A stretch of DNA of 64,000 nt from Burkholderia sp. L27(2015) (GCF_009765705.1 NZ_LMUX01000021.1:1426404-1490403); one strand, 5' to 3'; shown: positions 18,118 through 26,741, numbered from the stretch's first letter. Numbers and translations are program-made. Notes: a model not told the origin generated them from the sequence alone.

Positions 18118-19485
18118 TCAGTGTGCCGGGGACGCGCGCGTGCCGCCACCCGCCTGCACGTCGTCGTATTCCCGCGAGATGTCCTTGTTCGTGTAATCGA
18201 CTAGCCGCGAGGAGGCAATCAGGCTGATCACCGCGCACACCACGATATAAGCCGCGATGGCATAGCCCGAATGGTAGTAAGCGAAGAGCGCGGTCGCAAT
18301 CAGCGGCGCGGGGCCGCCGGCAATGACCGAAGCCAACTGGTAGCCCAAGGATGCACCGCTGTAACGCATTCGGCCCGTAAAGGATTCCGCGATCAAAGCG
18401 GCCTGGGGGCCGTACATCATTGCATGCGGTACCAGCGAAAGCACAATGGCCACGAAGATCCACATCGGATCCTTGGTGCCGACCATCGCAAAATAGAGCA
18501 CGCCGAATACGCCGACGACGGCGGCACCGATCATGTACATCCGACGCCGCCCGATCAGATCGGACACGTGACCAAACAGCGGGATGGTTCCGAATTCCAC
18601 CACCGAAGCCACCAGCACGGCGGTGAGCAACATGTCGCGTGTCATGCCCAGTGTCGAGACGCCATACGTGAAGACAAAGGCCGTGAAAATATAGAAAGGC
18701 GCTTGTTCGGCCATGCGCGCTAAGGCCGAGAGCAGGATGTCTTTCGGTTGGCGACGCAATACCTCGAGGATCGGCGTCTTCTCGATCTTGCGCTCAGCCA
18801 GAAGCCGCGAAAAAATGGGCGTTTCGAGAATATTCAATCGGATGTATAGACCGACCGCGACCAGCACGATACTGAGGAAGAACGGTATGCGCCAGCCCCA
18901 CGTGAGAAAGCCGCTGCCGGAGATCTCACTCACAGCCAGCACCGCCAGGTTGGCCAGGAAAAGTCCCGCCGGCACCCCGAACTGCGGCAAGGAGGCGACG
19001 AAGCCGCGATGTGCGTTGGTGCGAGCCCATTCCATCGACATCAAGACCGAGCCACCCCATTCACCGCCCACGCCCACACCCTGGATGAAGCGCAGCACCG
19101 TGAGCAGGACTGCGCCCCAGATGCCGATTTGCGAATAGGTGGGCACAAAGGCCACGGCAAACGTCGCGACGCCCATCAGCAATAGGGTGACGATCAGCGT
19201 GGCTTTACGTCCGATCCGATCGCCGTAGTGGCCGAAAATGGCCGCGCCGACTGGCCGTGCTATGAAGCCGACGGCATAGATCAAAAAAGCCTGTAGTGTG
19301 CCGACGAGTGGGGCCGATTGCGGAAAATACAGCTTCGCGAAAACCAGGCCGGTCACTGTACTGTAGAGGAAGAAGTCGTACCATTCGATCGTGGTACCGA
19401 TCGTGCTTGCGATGACGGCGCGGCGCAACTGGCGCCGGGCATTTTCATCGGAGAGGGGCATCGCCCCTGATTGGGTGGCAGCCAT
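18118..19485 (-). CDS. MFS metabolite:H+ symporter (MHS family)
   Basis: A 12-helix major-facilitator carrier of about 455 residues. MHS-family marks are visible: GTTIEWYDFFLYS in helix 1, the loop motif FGHYGDRIGRKATL, RFIQGVGVGGEWGGSVLMSM, and the repeated loop FGHVSDLIGRRRMY between helices 8 and 9. Members import carboxylates such as shikimate, citrate, proline/betaine or aromatic acids by proton symport. The substrate is unknown here. The ATG at 19483-19485 is chosen because GGGAGG lies 7 bp upstream. It stands alone between unrelated genes. Confidence 0.88.
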   Translation of the reverse strand: MAATQSGAMPLSDENARRQLRRAVIASTIGTTIEWYDFFLYSTVTGLVFAKLYFPQSAPLVGTLQAFLIYAVGFIARPVGAAIFGHYGDRIGRKATLIVTLLLMGVATFAVAFVPTYSQIGIWGAVLLTVLRFIQGVGVGGEWGGSVLMSMEWARTNAHRGFVASLPQFGVPAGLFLANLAVLAVSEISGSGFLTWGWRIPFFLSIVLVAVGLYIRLNILETPIFSRLLAERKIEKTPILEVLRRQPKDILLSALARMAEQAPFYIFTAFVFTYGVSTLGMTRDMLLTAVLVASVVEFGTIPLFGHVSDLIGRRRMYMIGAAVVGVFGVLYFAMVGTKDPMWIFVAIVLSLVPHAMMYGPQAALIAESFTGRMRYSGASLGYQLASVIAGGPAPLIATALFAYYHSGYAIAAYIVVCAVISLIASSRLVDYTNKDISREYDDVQAGGGTRASPAH

Positions 19486-19625
19486 TTGAAACCTCCCCAC
19501 AAAAAAGGGCGATACCGTGTATAGACAATTTACGCGGCGGGAGGTTCCGGCAGTGCAAAATGCGGCTGGGCAGAAAGCGTCACGATCAGCGTAGTTGCTT
19601 CAGCCCCCTGGGATCCGTTGAGTTT

Positions 19626-20030
19626 TCAGTGGCTGGGCAGGCGATAGGCAAACTCATAGAAGTGCGCACCCTCGACGATATTAATCTTGAAGTCACCCTC
19701 GATGCCGGTCAGTTCTTCCGTTCCAGAATCCGGCACGACGGTCACAGACAGAGAGGCTACGCCGCGATTCATGGTGCCCGTATGCTGCAGCACGAAGGAA
19801 CCGTGTTTGCCTGCCAAAACCCCGGTGACCCTTTCTATGGCAACGTAGCCAGCCGAGCCTTTAACGCTCGTCCCAGCGCTGAGCATCTGCCCCTTTGTGC
19901 TTGCCGCGAGATCACCGGAAATCTGCTTGTTGATAGACATGCGAGCAAGCCGCTTTGGATCGGAATCCTCACTTTCAAACGGCATGGGTTGGAGTGAAAC
20001 GACGAATGTGCCTTTTGCGATTTGGGTCAT
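19626..20030 (-). CDS. DUF3224 protein
   Basis: A 134-residue soluble protein with the DUF3224 pattern: a short beta-barrel carrying KGTFVVSLQPMPFE near the start, YVAIERVTGVLAGKHGSFVLQH in the middle, and VVPDSGTEELTGIEGDFKI near the end. The function of this family is not known; the fold resembles small lipocalin/allene-oxide-cyclase barrels. No signal peptide. Single gene between MFS and glutaredoxin-like genes. Confidence 0.75.
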   Translation of the reverse strand: MTQIAKGTFVVSLQPMPFESEDSDPKRLARMSINKQISGDLAASTKGQMLSAGTSVKGSAGYVAIERVTGVLAGKHGSFVLQHTGTMNRGVASLSVTVVPDSGTEELTGIEGDFKINIVEGAHFYEFAYRLPSH

Positions 20031-20232
20031 GGAAACTCCCTGTTTGATACCGTTGATAACCGCTAGCGGTAAGACTCAGGACAGTACACCACGGCAGACA
20101 TGAGTTCAATCGTCCGCAATCCCGCCCGGGTTTCATACCTCAAAGGCGGCCGCCGCGTAGAACAGAACAGAACGGTTCGACATAGGAAGGCGTAGACTTG
20201 TCGACTTCCATTTGTCGTTCAAGGTAGTCCCT

Positions 20233-20607
20233 ATGTTGATGAAAGCCCTGCGTGTCGGCCTCGGCGAGTTGATTTTGCTCGGTGATGCCGTCAGCCGCCC
20301 GCGCCCGCAACGCCGATCGGCGCAAGGTCAGGCAGCGGTAGTCAAAGAAGCGGCGCGGTTGTCGCTGTATCAGTTCCGCGCGTGCCCTTTTTGCGTCAAG
20401 ACGCGACGCGCCCTACATCGGTTGAATGTGCCGATGACTCTGCACGACGCCAAGAAGGACCCCGTTGCACGGGATCGTTTGCTGGCCGAAGGCGGCAAGG
20501 TCAAGGTCCCTTGCCTCCATATTCAAGAGGCGGGTCGGTCTCGCTGGTTGTACGACTCCAAGGCCATCATCGCTTATTTAGAGGAACGGTTCGCCGGGGT
20601 CGTCTGA
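20233..20607 (+). CDS. Glutaredoxin / glutathione S-transferase N-domain protein
   Basis: A 124-residue thioredoxin-fold protein with a helical N-terminal extension (MLMKALRVGLGELILLGDAV) that could anchor it at the membrane. The redox domain from about residue 45 reads RLSLYQFRACPFCVKTRRAL and has an intact CPFC dithiol. The cis-proline loop is KVKVPCLHI and the C-terminal glutathione-binding region is WLYDSKAIIAYLEERF. This is the usual short glutaredoxin-like GST of proteobacteria. Its 3' end overlaps the 3' end of the convergent pcaDC gene by 34 bp. Confidence 0.85.
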   Translation: MLMKALRVGLGELILLGDAVSRPRPQRRSAQGQAAVVKEAARLSLYQFRACPFCVKTRRALHRLNVPMTLHDAKKDPVARDRLLAEGGKVKVPCLHIQEAGRSRWLYDSKAIIAYLEERFAGVV

Positions 20608-21761
20608 TGCGCCGCGATGATTTTTCCTGCCAATGCAAAGCCGGTATTCGCCGCCGGTACGCCACAATAGATTGAAGCCTGTACCAGGGTTTCTTCGATC
20701 ACTTCCGGCTCTACCCCGGCGCGCAACGCTGCGGCGACATGCAGCTCGAATTCTTCCCAACGTCCAAGCGCCGTTGTCATCGACAGGACGGCAACACGGC
20801 GCGTCAAATCGTCGAACCGGCTCGAGGTCCATACCTGGCCCCACGCGAGCTGCGTGATGAGCGTCTGGAAGCGTTGGTTGAACGGGGTAATGGCCTCCAG
20901 GCGCCGTTCGACATATTCAGCGCCTAACACTTGCTTGCGTCGCGCGAGCCCGACTGCGTAACGCTGCGCTTCGTCGTAAGCCGGTACTGCGTCGAGGAAG
21001 CCCAAGACCGTGTCGCACCATAAGCAAGGCAACTCGGTCATGGGAATATGAGCGCACGCCAGCGTTGTGATCTGCGCCCCGGGAATCTGCGCCGCGATCG
21101 CTTGCCCGCGCTCGGGTGGTGTCGACATGTCATGCTCGCCCGTGATCACCAGCGTGTCCGCTGAGACGCGGGATAGAGCGCCAGCGATACTCATGTCGCG
21201 AATTGCGGCGCAGCAGCCGATATATCCCTGGGGATCAAGCGAGAGCATGGTATTGCGCACGCGCTGATACTCCAGGCCGTTGCGCGCCACGAAGGCCGGC
21301 GTGTAGAAGCGGGCCATGACCGCGTCGGCGATCTGCGCCATGCCGCCGCGCTCTACGGCGTCGATGCGCGTATCCCATACTGCTGCGTCGAACCCGGTGG
21401 CTGTGTTGGACAGCACCAGCTTGTCCAGGCGGTTGCTGGCGCGCGCCGCATAACTGATGCCGACCATTCCCCCTAGCGACACGCCGCAATAGTGGAATTT
21501 CTCCAGCCCTGCGGCATCGGCTACGGCGGCCAGATCATCGGTGAGCTGGGTCATCGTGTAAGGACCGGCGGGAGCGTCTGAGGCACCGTGCCCGCGCATG
21601 TCATAGCGCACGACTCGGAAGTGGCGCATCAGGCGGGGGAGAACAGGGTCCCACAGGGAAAAATCGGTGCCTAGGGAGTTGCCCAACACCAGCGTGGGCA
21701 GCGTTGTGTCGCCATCGGCGCGCCAGTAGATGCGGGCATCGCCGCTGAGTACGTGTGGCAT
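20574..21761 (-). CDS. pcaDC: Fused 3-oxoadipate enol-lactonase / 4-carboxymuconolactone decarboxylase
   Basis: Two consecutive steps of the protocatechuate branch in one 395-residue chain. Residues 1-260 are an alpha/beta hydrolase lactonase with nucleophile Ser in GVSLGGMVG and final catalytic His in ACAHIPMTE. Residues 270-385 are the decarboxylase, carrying TPFNQRFQTLITQLAWGQVW and GRWEEFELHVAAALRAG with the Glu/His pair of that family. Products: 3-oxoadipate enol-lactone, then 3-oxoadipate. Such fusions, sometimes called PcaL, occur in several bacteria. It is last in the pcaHGB-pcaDC operon. Confidence 0.9.
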   Translation of the reverse strand: MPHVLSGDARIYWRADGDTTLPTLVLGNSLGTDFSLWDPVLPRLMRHFRVVRYDMRGHGASDAPAGPYTMTQLTDDLAAVADAAGLEKFHYCGVSLGGMVGISYAARASNRLDKLVLSNTATGFDAAVWDTRIDAVERGGMAQIADAVMARFYTPAFVARNGLEYQRVRNTMLSLDPQGYIGCCAAIRDMSIAGALSRVSADTLVITGEHDMSTPPERGQAIAAQIPGAQITTLACAHIPMTELPCLWCDTVLGFLDAVPAYDEAQRYAVGLARRKQVLGAEYVERRLEAITPFNQRFQTLITQLAWGQVWTSSRFDDLTRRVAVLSMTTALGRWEEFELHVAAALRAGVEPEVIEETLVQASIYCGVPAANTGFALAGKIIAAHQTTPANRSSK

Positions 21762-21792
21762 GGTCGGTCCTGGGTGAGCTTAACTGGATCAA

Positions 21793-21838
21793 TAACGAGG
21801 TCAACAAAAACGGGGTTGGCAACAAACGAGGTGACTAA
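21793..21838. repeat. Imperfect triple repeat in the pcaB-pcaDC junction
   Basis: Three imperfect copies of an about 16-bp unit run head to tail. On the minus strand they read ACCTCGTTTGTTGCC, AACCCCGTTTTTGTTG and ACCTCGTTATTGATCC. The array begins at the pcaB stop codon and fills most of the 73-bp gap before pcaDC. Confidence 0.5.
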
Positions 21839-23184
21839 AAATTGCGACCGGTCCGCCATGCTTCGAGCACCGCTGTGCACATCGCCTGCGCCGCATCGAG
21901 ATGGGCCGTCTGGCTACAAGCGGCGTCGATTTCCTGACCGCTCGCGGCTGCCCGGACCTCATCGTGGCGGCTAGCCAAGTCGCGCAAATCGACATGACGC
22001 GCGCTCGCCTCGTTGCATAGTTCGCCCACAATACGCTGCGCATTCTCGCTGCCAAGCTTGCGCGTAAGCAGCAGCGCGATGCCTTCGGAGAAGACCACGC
22101 CGTGCATGCGATCGATATTGGCCTGCATCGCGTGCGGCTCGACGCGCAAGCCCTCCGCCACTTCGACGGCTGCGTCAAGGCTGTTACCCGCAAGCATAAA
22201 GAGATCGGCCAGCACCGGCAGCGCGTTGGGCCAACTGCCCAAGCCACGCTCATGCTCAGCAGTCAGTTCGCCGGTAAGCGTAAGCGCTAGCGCGGGCGCG
22301 CGATAAGCAGCATCGAGCATATGCATGCATGCCACCGGGTTGCGCTTGTGCGGCATCGCCGAAGAGCCGCCGCGCCCTTCGGCGTGCGGCTCGAAGGCTT
22401 CGCCTACTTCGGGCTGCATCAACAGTGAAATGTCACGGCCGAACTTACCGAGCATGCCGCACAGGATTGCAAGTTCATTGCCCAGGCGTGCCAGGCGATC
22501 ATGTGCGCCATGCCAGGAAATGACACTGGCCTGCAACCCCAGCCGCTGCGCGAGCACGCGAGTGACCGCATGCGCCTTGGCATGGTGCGCCACCAAGGTG
22601 CCGTTGGCGCCGCCAAACTGCAGCACGCGAGCACCTTCGCCGGCGTCGTGCAATGCGTGCGCGCAGCGCGCGACGGCGTCGAGCCAACCGGCCGCTTTCC
22701 AGCCAAAGGAGATTGGCGCGGCCGGTTGCAGCAGGGTGCGCGCCAGCATGGCGGTTCTGGCGTGTCGCTCGACCAGTGTTGCCAGCGCATCGCCGAGCCG
22801 CCGCAGGCCGACGTAGATCTGCTGTAGCGCTGCTTGCGATACGCACACGAGCGCGGTATCGCACACGTCCTGGCTGGTGGCGCCGTAATGCAGATAGGGC
22901 ACGGCATCCGGTGCTGCGTGGCTCAGTTCTGCCTTCAATGCCTTCACGAACGGAATCGCAGGCGTGCCGGCGCGACGGGCCCGCTCGGCCAGCGCGGCAA
23001 CGTCGAGGTGGACGGTCTCGCATTGCGCTGCGATGGCCTGCGCCGCACTCGCTGGAATCAGCTCGCATTCGGCCTGCGCTTGGGCAAGCGCGGCTTCGAA
23101 GCGCAACATCGACGCGACGATGGCCTCGTCGTCCCACAGGGCACGCATGGACGTGGTGGAAAAAGCGGCACGCAAAGCTTGCAT
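21835..23184 (-). CDS. pcaB: 3-carboxy-cis,cis-muconate cycloisomerase
   Basis: Converts 3-carboxy-cis,cis-muconate to 4-carboxymuconolactone, the second step after ring cleavage. The 449-residue protein belongs to the fumarase/argininosuccinate-lyase superfamily, shown by GGSSAMPHKRNPVACMHML (mobile-loop signature) and HYGATSQDVCDTALV. The ATG at 23182-23184 begins the usual N-terminus (MQALRAAFSTT); a longer frame upstream overlaps pcaG and is not plausible. It lies 13 bp after pcaG. Confidence 0.93.
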   Translation of the reverse strand: MQALRAAFSTTSMRALWDDEAIVASMLRFEAALAQAQAECELIPASAAQAIAAQCETVHLDVAALAERARRAGTPAIPFVKALKAELSHAAPDAVPYLHYGATSQDVCDTALVCVSQAALQQIYVGLRRLGDALATLVERHARTAMLARTLLQPAAPISFGWKAAGWLDAVARCAHALHDAGEGARVLQFGGANGTLVAHHAKAHAVTRVLAQRLGLQASVISWHGAHDRLARLGNELAILCGMLGKFGRDISLLMQPEVGEAFEPHAEGRGGSSAMPHKRNPVACMHMLDAAYRAPALALTLTGELTAEHERGLGSWPNALPVLADLFMLAGNSLDAAVEVAEGLRVEPHAMQANIDRMHGVVFSEGIALLLTRKLGSENAQRIVGELCNEASARHVDLRDLASRHDEVRAAASGQEIDAACSQTAHLDAAQAMCTAVLEAWRTGRNF

Positions 23185-23197
23185 GGGTGCAGTTCTC

Positions 23198-23794
23198 TTA
23201 GAGGTCAAAAAACACGGTTTCTTGCTCGCCCTGCATATGAATATCGAAATGATAAATCGGCTGCGAGATGCCCGAGCGTGCTGCATCCAGGCGCGCTATC
23301 AACGTAGGCCGACGCGCGGCCGGTACGGCCTGCAACACTTCGTCGCGCTCGTTGGCCTCGGGCTCGTCGCCGAAGTAGATGCGCGTAAAGGCGTGCATCA
23401 GCATACCGCGCATCAGGACGATGACGTTGAGATGCGGCGCGCTGTTTGCCGCTGCGGCACCGGGCTTGATGGTGTCGAGCACGAAGCGGTTTTGTTTGTC
23501 GGTGCCCGTGCCTATCCGGCAGAAGCCGCTCATGCCCTTGCGTGCGAGGTCCGCCGATGAGGAAATCGGCAATCCCTCGGCGTCGCTTTGCAAAAACTCG
23601 AGCAGTGCATCGCTGATGGGGTTGCCGTCGCCATCGAATACTCGGCCGATCACGGAAATTTTCTGACCTTGCACTTCGGGACTAACCGGACTGGTGGCGA
23701 ACAGGCTAGGCAAATCGTAGCCATATTGCTCCGGTACAAGTCCATAGGCGAAAAACGGGCCGACGGTTTGCGAGGGGGTCTGTTTCAAAGGCAT
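23198..23794 (-). CDS. pcaG: Protocatechuate 3,4-dioxygenase, alpha subunit
   Basis: Catalytic partner of PcaH in intradiol cleavage of protocatechuate. The chain has 198 residues. It opens KQTPSQTVGPFFAYGLVPEQ, characteristic of PcaG, and contains GMSGFCRIGTGTDKQNRF and PHLNVIVLMRGMLMHAFTRI. The alpha subunit lacks the iron ligands and shapes the substrate pocket. It starts 3 bp after the pcaH stop, so translation is coupled. Confidence 0.95.
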   Translation of the reverse strand: MPLKQTPSQTVGPFFAYGLVPEQYGYDLPSLFATSPVSPEVQGQKISVIGRVFDGDGNPISDALLEFLQSDAEGLPISSSADLARKGMSGFCRIGTGTDKQNRFVLDTIKPGAAAANSAPHLNVIVLMRGMLMHAFTRIYFGDEPEANERDEVLQAVPAARRPTLIARLDAARSGISQPIYHFDIHMQGEQETVFFDL

Positions 23795-23797
23795 GGC

Positions 23798-24502
23798 TTA
23801 TTTCTCCCGCGGTGTTTCGTTGGCGCCACGCAGGACGATGTCGAATTCATAGCCCAGTGCGTAGCCCGGCTGCGTGACATCGAGCTTGAAAGTGGCGACC
23901 AGCCGGTCGCGTGCCGCCGCCGGCACGCCCTGGAACATCGGGTCGTAGGCCAGCAAGGGATCGCCGGGGAAATACATCTGCGTGATCAGCCGCGAAGCGA
24001 AATATTCGCCGAATAGCGAGAAGTGAATATGGTTGGGGCGCCAGGCATTGTCGTGATTGCCCCACGGGTAGGCGCCCGGCTTGATGCTCAGAAAGCGATA
24101 ACGGCCTTGCGCATCGGTCAGGCAACGGCCCGCGCCGAGAAAATTCGGGTCCAGTGGTGCGTCGTGCTGATCGGTTTTGTGCACATACCGGCCGGCCGCG
24201 TTGGCCTGCCAGATTTCCACCAGCGTATTCGCTACCGGCCGTGCGCGTTCGTCGAGCACGCGTCCGGTCACGATGATGCGCTCGCCCAGCGGTTCGCCGT
24301 TCTTGACGGCGTTGTGCGTCAGGTCGTGATCGAGCGGTCCCAGGTCGTCGGCACCGTACACGGGCGCGCGCAGATTGCGCAGGTGATCTTTCAGCGTGAT
24401 CAACGGCTGGGTTGGGCCGCGCTTCACGGTAGAGCGGTACGGCGGATAGAGGTAAGGCGGATGCGATTCCCAGTCGAGCGGATCGAGCACGGTGTCGGCC
24501 AC
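23798..24502 (-). CDS. pcaH: Protocatechuate 3,4-dioxygenase, beta subunit
   Basis: The iron-binding subunit of the ring-cleaving dioxygenase, making 3-carboxy-cis,cis-muconate. The non-haem Fe(III) ligands are visible in order: Tyr in AAGRYVHKTDQHDAP, Tyr in KPGAYPWGNHDNAW, and two His in RPNHIHFSLFGEYF. It has 234 residues from the GTG at 24500-24502, chosen because AGGAGA stands just upstream and the following VADTVLDPLDWESHPPYL aligns with PcaH N-termini. An ATG 39 bp further upstream is the alternative. It heads the operon and is divergent from pcaQ. Confidence 0.93.
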   Translation of the reverse strand: MADTVLDPLDWESHPPYLYPPYRSTVKRGPTQPLITLKDHLRNLRAPVYGADDLGPLDHDLTHNAVKNGEPLGERIIVTGRVLDERARPVANTLVEIWQANAAGRYVHKTDQHDAPLDPNFLGAGRCLTDAQGRYRFLSIKPGAYPWGNHDNAWRPNHIHFSLFGEYFASRLITQMYFPGDPLLAYDPMFQGVPAAARDRLVATFKLDVTQPGYALGYEFDIVLRGANETPREK

Positions 24503-24590
24503 GTTGGTCTCCTGCAAAGTTTCGTATTGTGAGCAAGGCATTGCGACCCATTGCGAACAGCGGGTCGCGCGAAGCCACATAAGTTAAGCC

Positions 24591-24609
24591 TTTCTATAAA
24601 TTATAGAAA
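24591..24609. promoter_or_regulatory. AT-rich inverted repeat in the pcaH-pcaQ promoter region
   Basis: TTTCTATAA - A - TTATAGAAA is a perfect 9-bp inverted repeat with one central base, located between pcaH and pcaQ. It overlaps sequence that could also serve as a -10 element for either gene. Probably an operator or promoter element. Confidence 0.5.
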
Positions 24610-24631
24610 ATGATATTTTTTCAGTATTGAC

Positions 24632-24646
24632 ATAACTACTGGTTAT
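24632..24646. promoter_or_regulatory. Probable PcaQ-binding site
   Basis: ATAAC - TACTG - GTTAT is a 5-bp inverted repeat that resembles the PcaQ box reported for rhizobia (about ATAACC-N4-GGTTAA) but is one base shorter. It lies immediately before pcaQ and 130 bp from pcaH, suiting autoregulation and activation of pcaHGB-pcaDC. Confidence 0.5.
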
Positions 24647-24652
24647 ACAAAA

Positions 24653-25597
24653 TTGACCGACGAAAACTCATTTACCGCCGGGCGCGTCAAGCTGCGCCAC
24701 CTGCAGTGCTTTCTGGCAGTTGCCGATCAAGGCAGCTTGCAGAAAGCGGCGACGCGGCTGGCGATTACTCAACCGGCGGTGTCGAAAACACTGGCCGAGC
24801 TCGAAGACATGCTGGGTGTGGCCTTGTTCGTGCGCGGGCGCGGGGGCGCTGTGGCCACGCGCGAGGCGCTGCGGTTTCTGCCCCATGCCCGGGCTTGCAT
24901 GGCTGCACTGCGTGCCGGCATGGGAGCTTTGACGGATGTGTCTACGCGAAAGGCGGGCTATGCCAGTCTCGGCATTTTGCCCACGCTGAGCGCCGCGCTC
25001 TTGCCGGCGGCGCTGGGCTATTTGCAGCGCGAATGGCCAGACGTATCACTGCGCGTCGTGACCGGCACCAATCGGGAATTGTTGATGAAGTTACGCGCGG
25101 GCGACATCGAACTTGCGATCAACCGAGCCGCCGATCCGGAATTCATGACAGGTCTGGATTTTGAATATTTGTATAGCGAGCCGCTGGTCGTCGTGGTGCG
25201 CGTGGGTCATCCGTTACAGGCCAAGGCCGGCGGCGACCCGGCACGCATTCCGGACTACCCCGTGGTGCTGCCTCCGACAGGAACGGTGATTCGGCAATTG
25301 GCCGATCATCTGCTGGCTGCGAGCGGTGTTGTCGCGCTCACGTCCGTCATCGAACTGCTATCGGTGTCGGCAGGGCGTGCGCTCACGTTGGAAAGCGATG
25401 CGGTTTGGTTCGTGCCGCGCAGTGCCGTCGCGCGCGATTTGTCCAATGGCTCGTTCACCTGCTTGTCGTTGGCCGGCTCGGGCACGCAGGAGTCAGTGGG
25501 ACTGACGCTACGCGCCGGCGGGCCGCGCACCGCTTTTTCGCAGGCGTTGCGCGATGCCTTCAGGGCAGCAGCGCGCGGCGCAGCACCTGTAGCTTGA
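24653..25597 (+). CDS. pcaQ: PcaQ-like LysR activator of protocatechuate genes
   Basis: A LysR regulator of 314 residues with the PcaQ-type opening KLRHLQCFLAVADQGSLQKA, then ITQPAVSKTLAELEDML and LFVRGRGGAV. The effector domain follows. It is divergent from pcaH, the normal place for PcaQ, which activates the pca operon in response to 3-carboxymuconate or its lactone. The only in-frame start near the domain is the TTG at 24653; there is no clear ribosome site, so the protein may be made weakly or start at another unusual codon. Confidence 0.85.
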   Translation: MTDENSFTAGRVKLRHLQCFLAVADQGSLQKAATRLAITQPAVSKTLAELEDMLGVALFVRGRGGAVATREALRFLPHARACMAALRAGMGALTDVSTRKAGYASLGILPTLSAALLPAALGYLQREWPDVSLRVVTGTNRELLMKLRAGDIELAINRAADPEFMTGLDFEYLYSEPLVVVVRVGHPLQAKAGGDPARIPDYPVVLPPTGTVIRQLADHLLAASGVVALTSVIELLSVSAGRALTLESDAVWFVPRSAVARDLSNGSFTCLSLAGSGTQESVGLTLRAGGPRTAFSQALRDAFRAAARGAAPVA

Positions 25598-25629
25598 CCG
25601 ACCCGCTTGACCGACCGCTTGATTGACCC
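25592..25629. repeat. Triple 12/13-bp tandem repeat at the pcaQ 3' end
   Basis: GCTTGACCGACCC (25592-25604), GCTTGACCGACC (25605-25616) and GCTTGATTGACCC (25617-25629) run without gaps. The pcaQ stop codon lies inside the first copy. Confidence 0.75.
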
Positions 25630-25663
25630 ACGTGATCGACGCGCGCGTGAGCAAGCCGCTTGA

Positions 25664-26446
25664 TCAACGCCCGCGGCTAAAGAGCGGCGAGGCGTGGCTG
25701 GCTGCGGCCAGTTCTGCAGCCGCCGCCACTAGCGTCGGACCGAGCTGCGCCATACGCTTTTCGTCCAGCCTCACCAAAGGCCCGGCAATGCTGATCACAC
25801 CCATGGCGGGGTAACCGCGTCGTTGTATGGGCGCTGCCATTGCCGTCATTCCCGGGGCAAAGACTTCGCTGATGGTGGCATACCCGCGCTCGCGCGCCGC
25901 ATGGATATAGGCCAACAAACCTGCGACGGTCGTTGGCGCCTTCGGTCCGTATTGTTTGGGTTGTCCGAACCCTTGACGCGATACCAATTCGAGCGCGCGT
26001 TCGTCCGTCATCGTCAGCATCCAGGCATGGCCCGTCGCGCTGCACGAGAGCGTCGTGTCCATCCCCATATCCGGATCGTAACGCAGGCCCTTCAACGCGC
26101 CTTGTGCTTTGGCCACCCAGGTCAGTCGATCGTCATCGACGATCGCGAGGCGTACCAGCTCGCCCGATAGTTCGGCGAGGCGGTCGAGCGCGGCCTGCGC
26201 AATGTCGACGATTCCCGACGTGGCCAGAAAGCCGAGGCCCAAGCCCACCAGCTTGGTCGTGAGCACGTAGTCGCCATGCTCGCGCAATTGACGAACATAG
26301 CCGCAGCGCTTGAGGTCAGTGAGCAGGCGATGACAAGCACTACGCGGTATGTCGAGGTCGTCGGCGATCATCGCCAACGGCGTGCCTTCGACCTGGGTCG
26401 CGAGATGTTCGAGGATCGCGAGCGTGCGCTCGAGGACGCTGGACAT
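25664..26446 (-). CDS. IclR-family transcriptional regulator
   Basis: A 260-residue regulator. The N-terminal winged helix reads VLERTLAILEHLATQVEG and DDLDIPRSACHRLLTDLKRCG. The C-terminal IclR effector domain runs from about residue 80, with RYDPDMGMDTTLSCSATGHA and AMAAPIQRRGYPAMGVISIA. IclR proteins often control aromatic-acid and hydroaromatic pathways (PcaR, PobR, PcaU type). The ATG at 26444-26446 has GGAG about 8 bp upstream. It is divergent from the MHS transporter and aroQ, and TGGAA/TTCCA palindromes lie between them, so it probably controls that pair. Confidence 0.88.
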   Translation of the reverse strand: MSSVLERTLAILEHLATQVEGTPLAMIADDLDIPRSACHRLLTDLKRCGYVRQLREHGDYVLTTKLVGLGLGFLATSGIVDIAQAALDRLAELSGELVRLAIVDDDRLTWVAKAQGALKGLRYDPDMGMDTTLSCSATGHAWMLTMTDERALELVSRQGFGQPKQYGPKAPTTVAGLLAYIHAARERGYATISEVFAPGMTAMAAPIQRRGYPAMGVISIAGPLVRLDEKRMAQLGPTLVAAAAELAAASHASPLFSRGR

Positions 26447-26518
26447 GAAAGGCTCCGTTTGTTTTCTTGAAGATGGCAGCGCCATTACCCGTTCATCATC
26501 TCATAATAAGAAATGAAA

Positions 26519-26541
26519 TTCCAGTATGGAACAGTGTTCCA
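26519..26541. promoter_or_regulatory. Overlapping TTCCA/TGGAA palindromes, probable IclR operator
   Basis: TGGAACA-G-TGTTCCA (26527-26541) is a perfect 15-bp palindrome, and it overlaps TTCCA-GTA-TGGAA (26519-26531). Three half-sites therefore alternate at close spacing. The half-site TGGAA resembles operators of known IclR-type regulators. It stands 73 bp before the IclR start codon and 200 bp before the transporter gene. Confidence 0.6.
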
Positions 26542-26559
26542 GTATCGCTGCTAGGATTT

Positions 26560-26627
26560 GTTTGCGGGCGCCAAATGAAACGTTTGCCGACACGCAAATG
26601 AGTTGTTTGCCGGCACGCAAATGCATT
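26560..26627. repeat. Triple about 23-bp tandem repeat upstream of the MHS transporter
   Basis: Three consecutive units start at 26560, 26582 and 26605. Each begins GTTTGC, followed by a GGCGCC or CCGRCACGC core and AAATG. The second and third units are nearly identical, and the first is more diverged. No other content was found in this gap apart from the operator. Confidence 0.65.
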
Positions 26628-26741
26628 GCTACGCGCAGGGCATTCGATTAAAACGACTTCACAAGAACCGGGGCTGGGCATCGACCTGCCGATGCACGCT
26701 ACCGTTTGACGTCCTGCAACATAGCGGGACAAGGAGACAAC

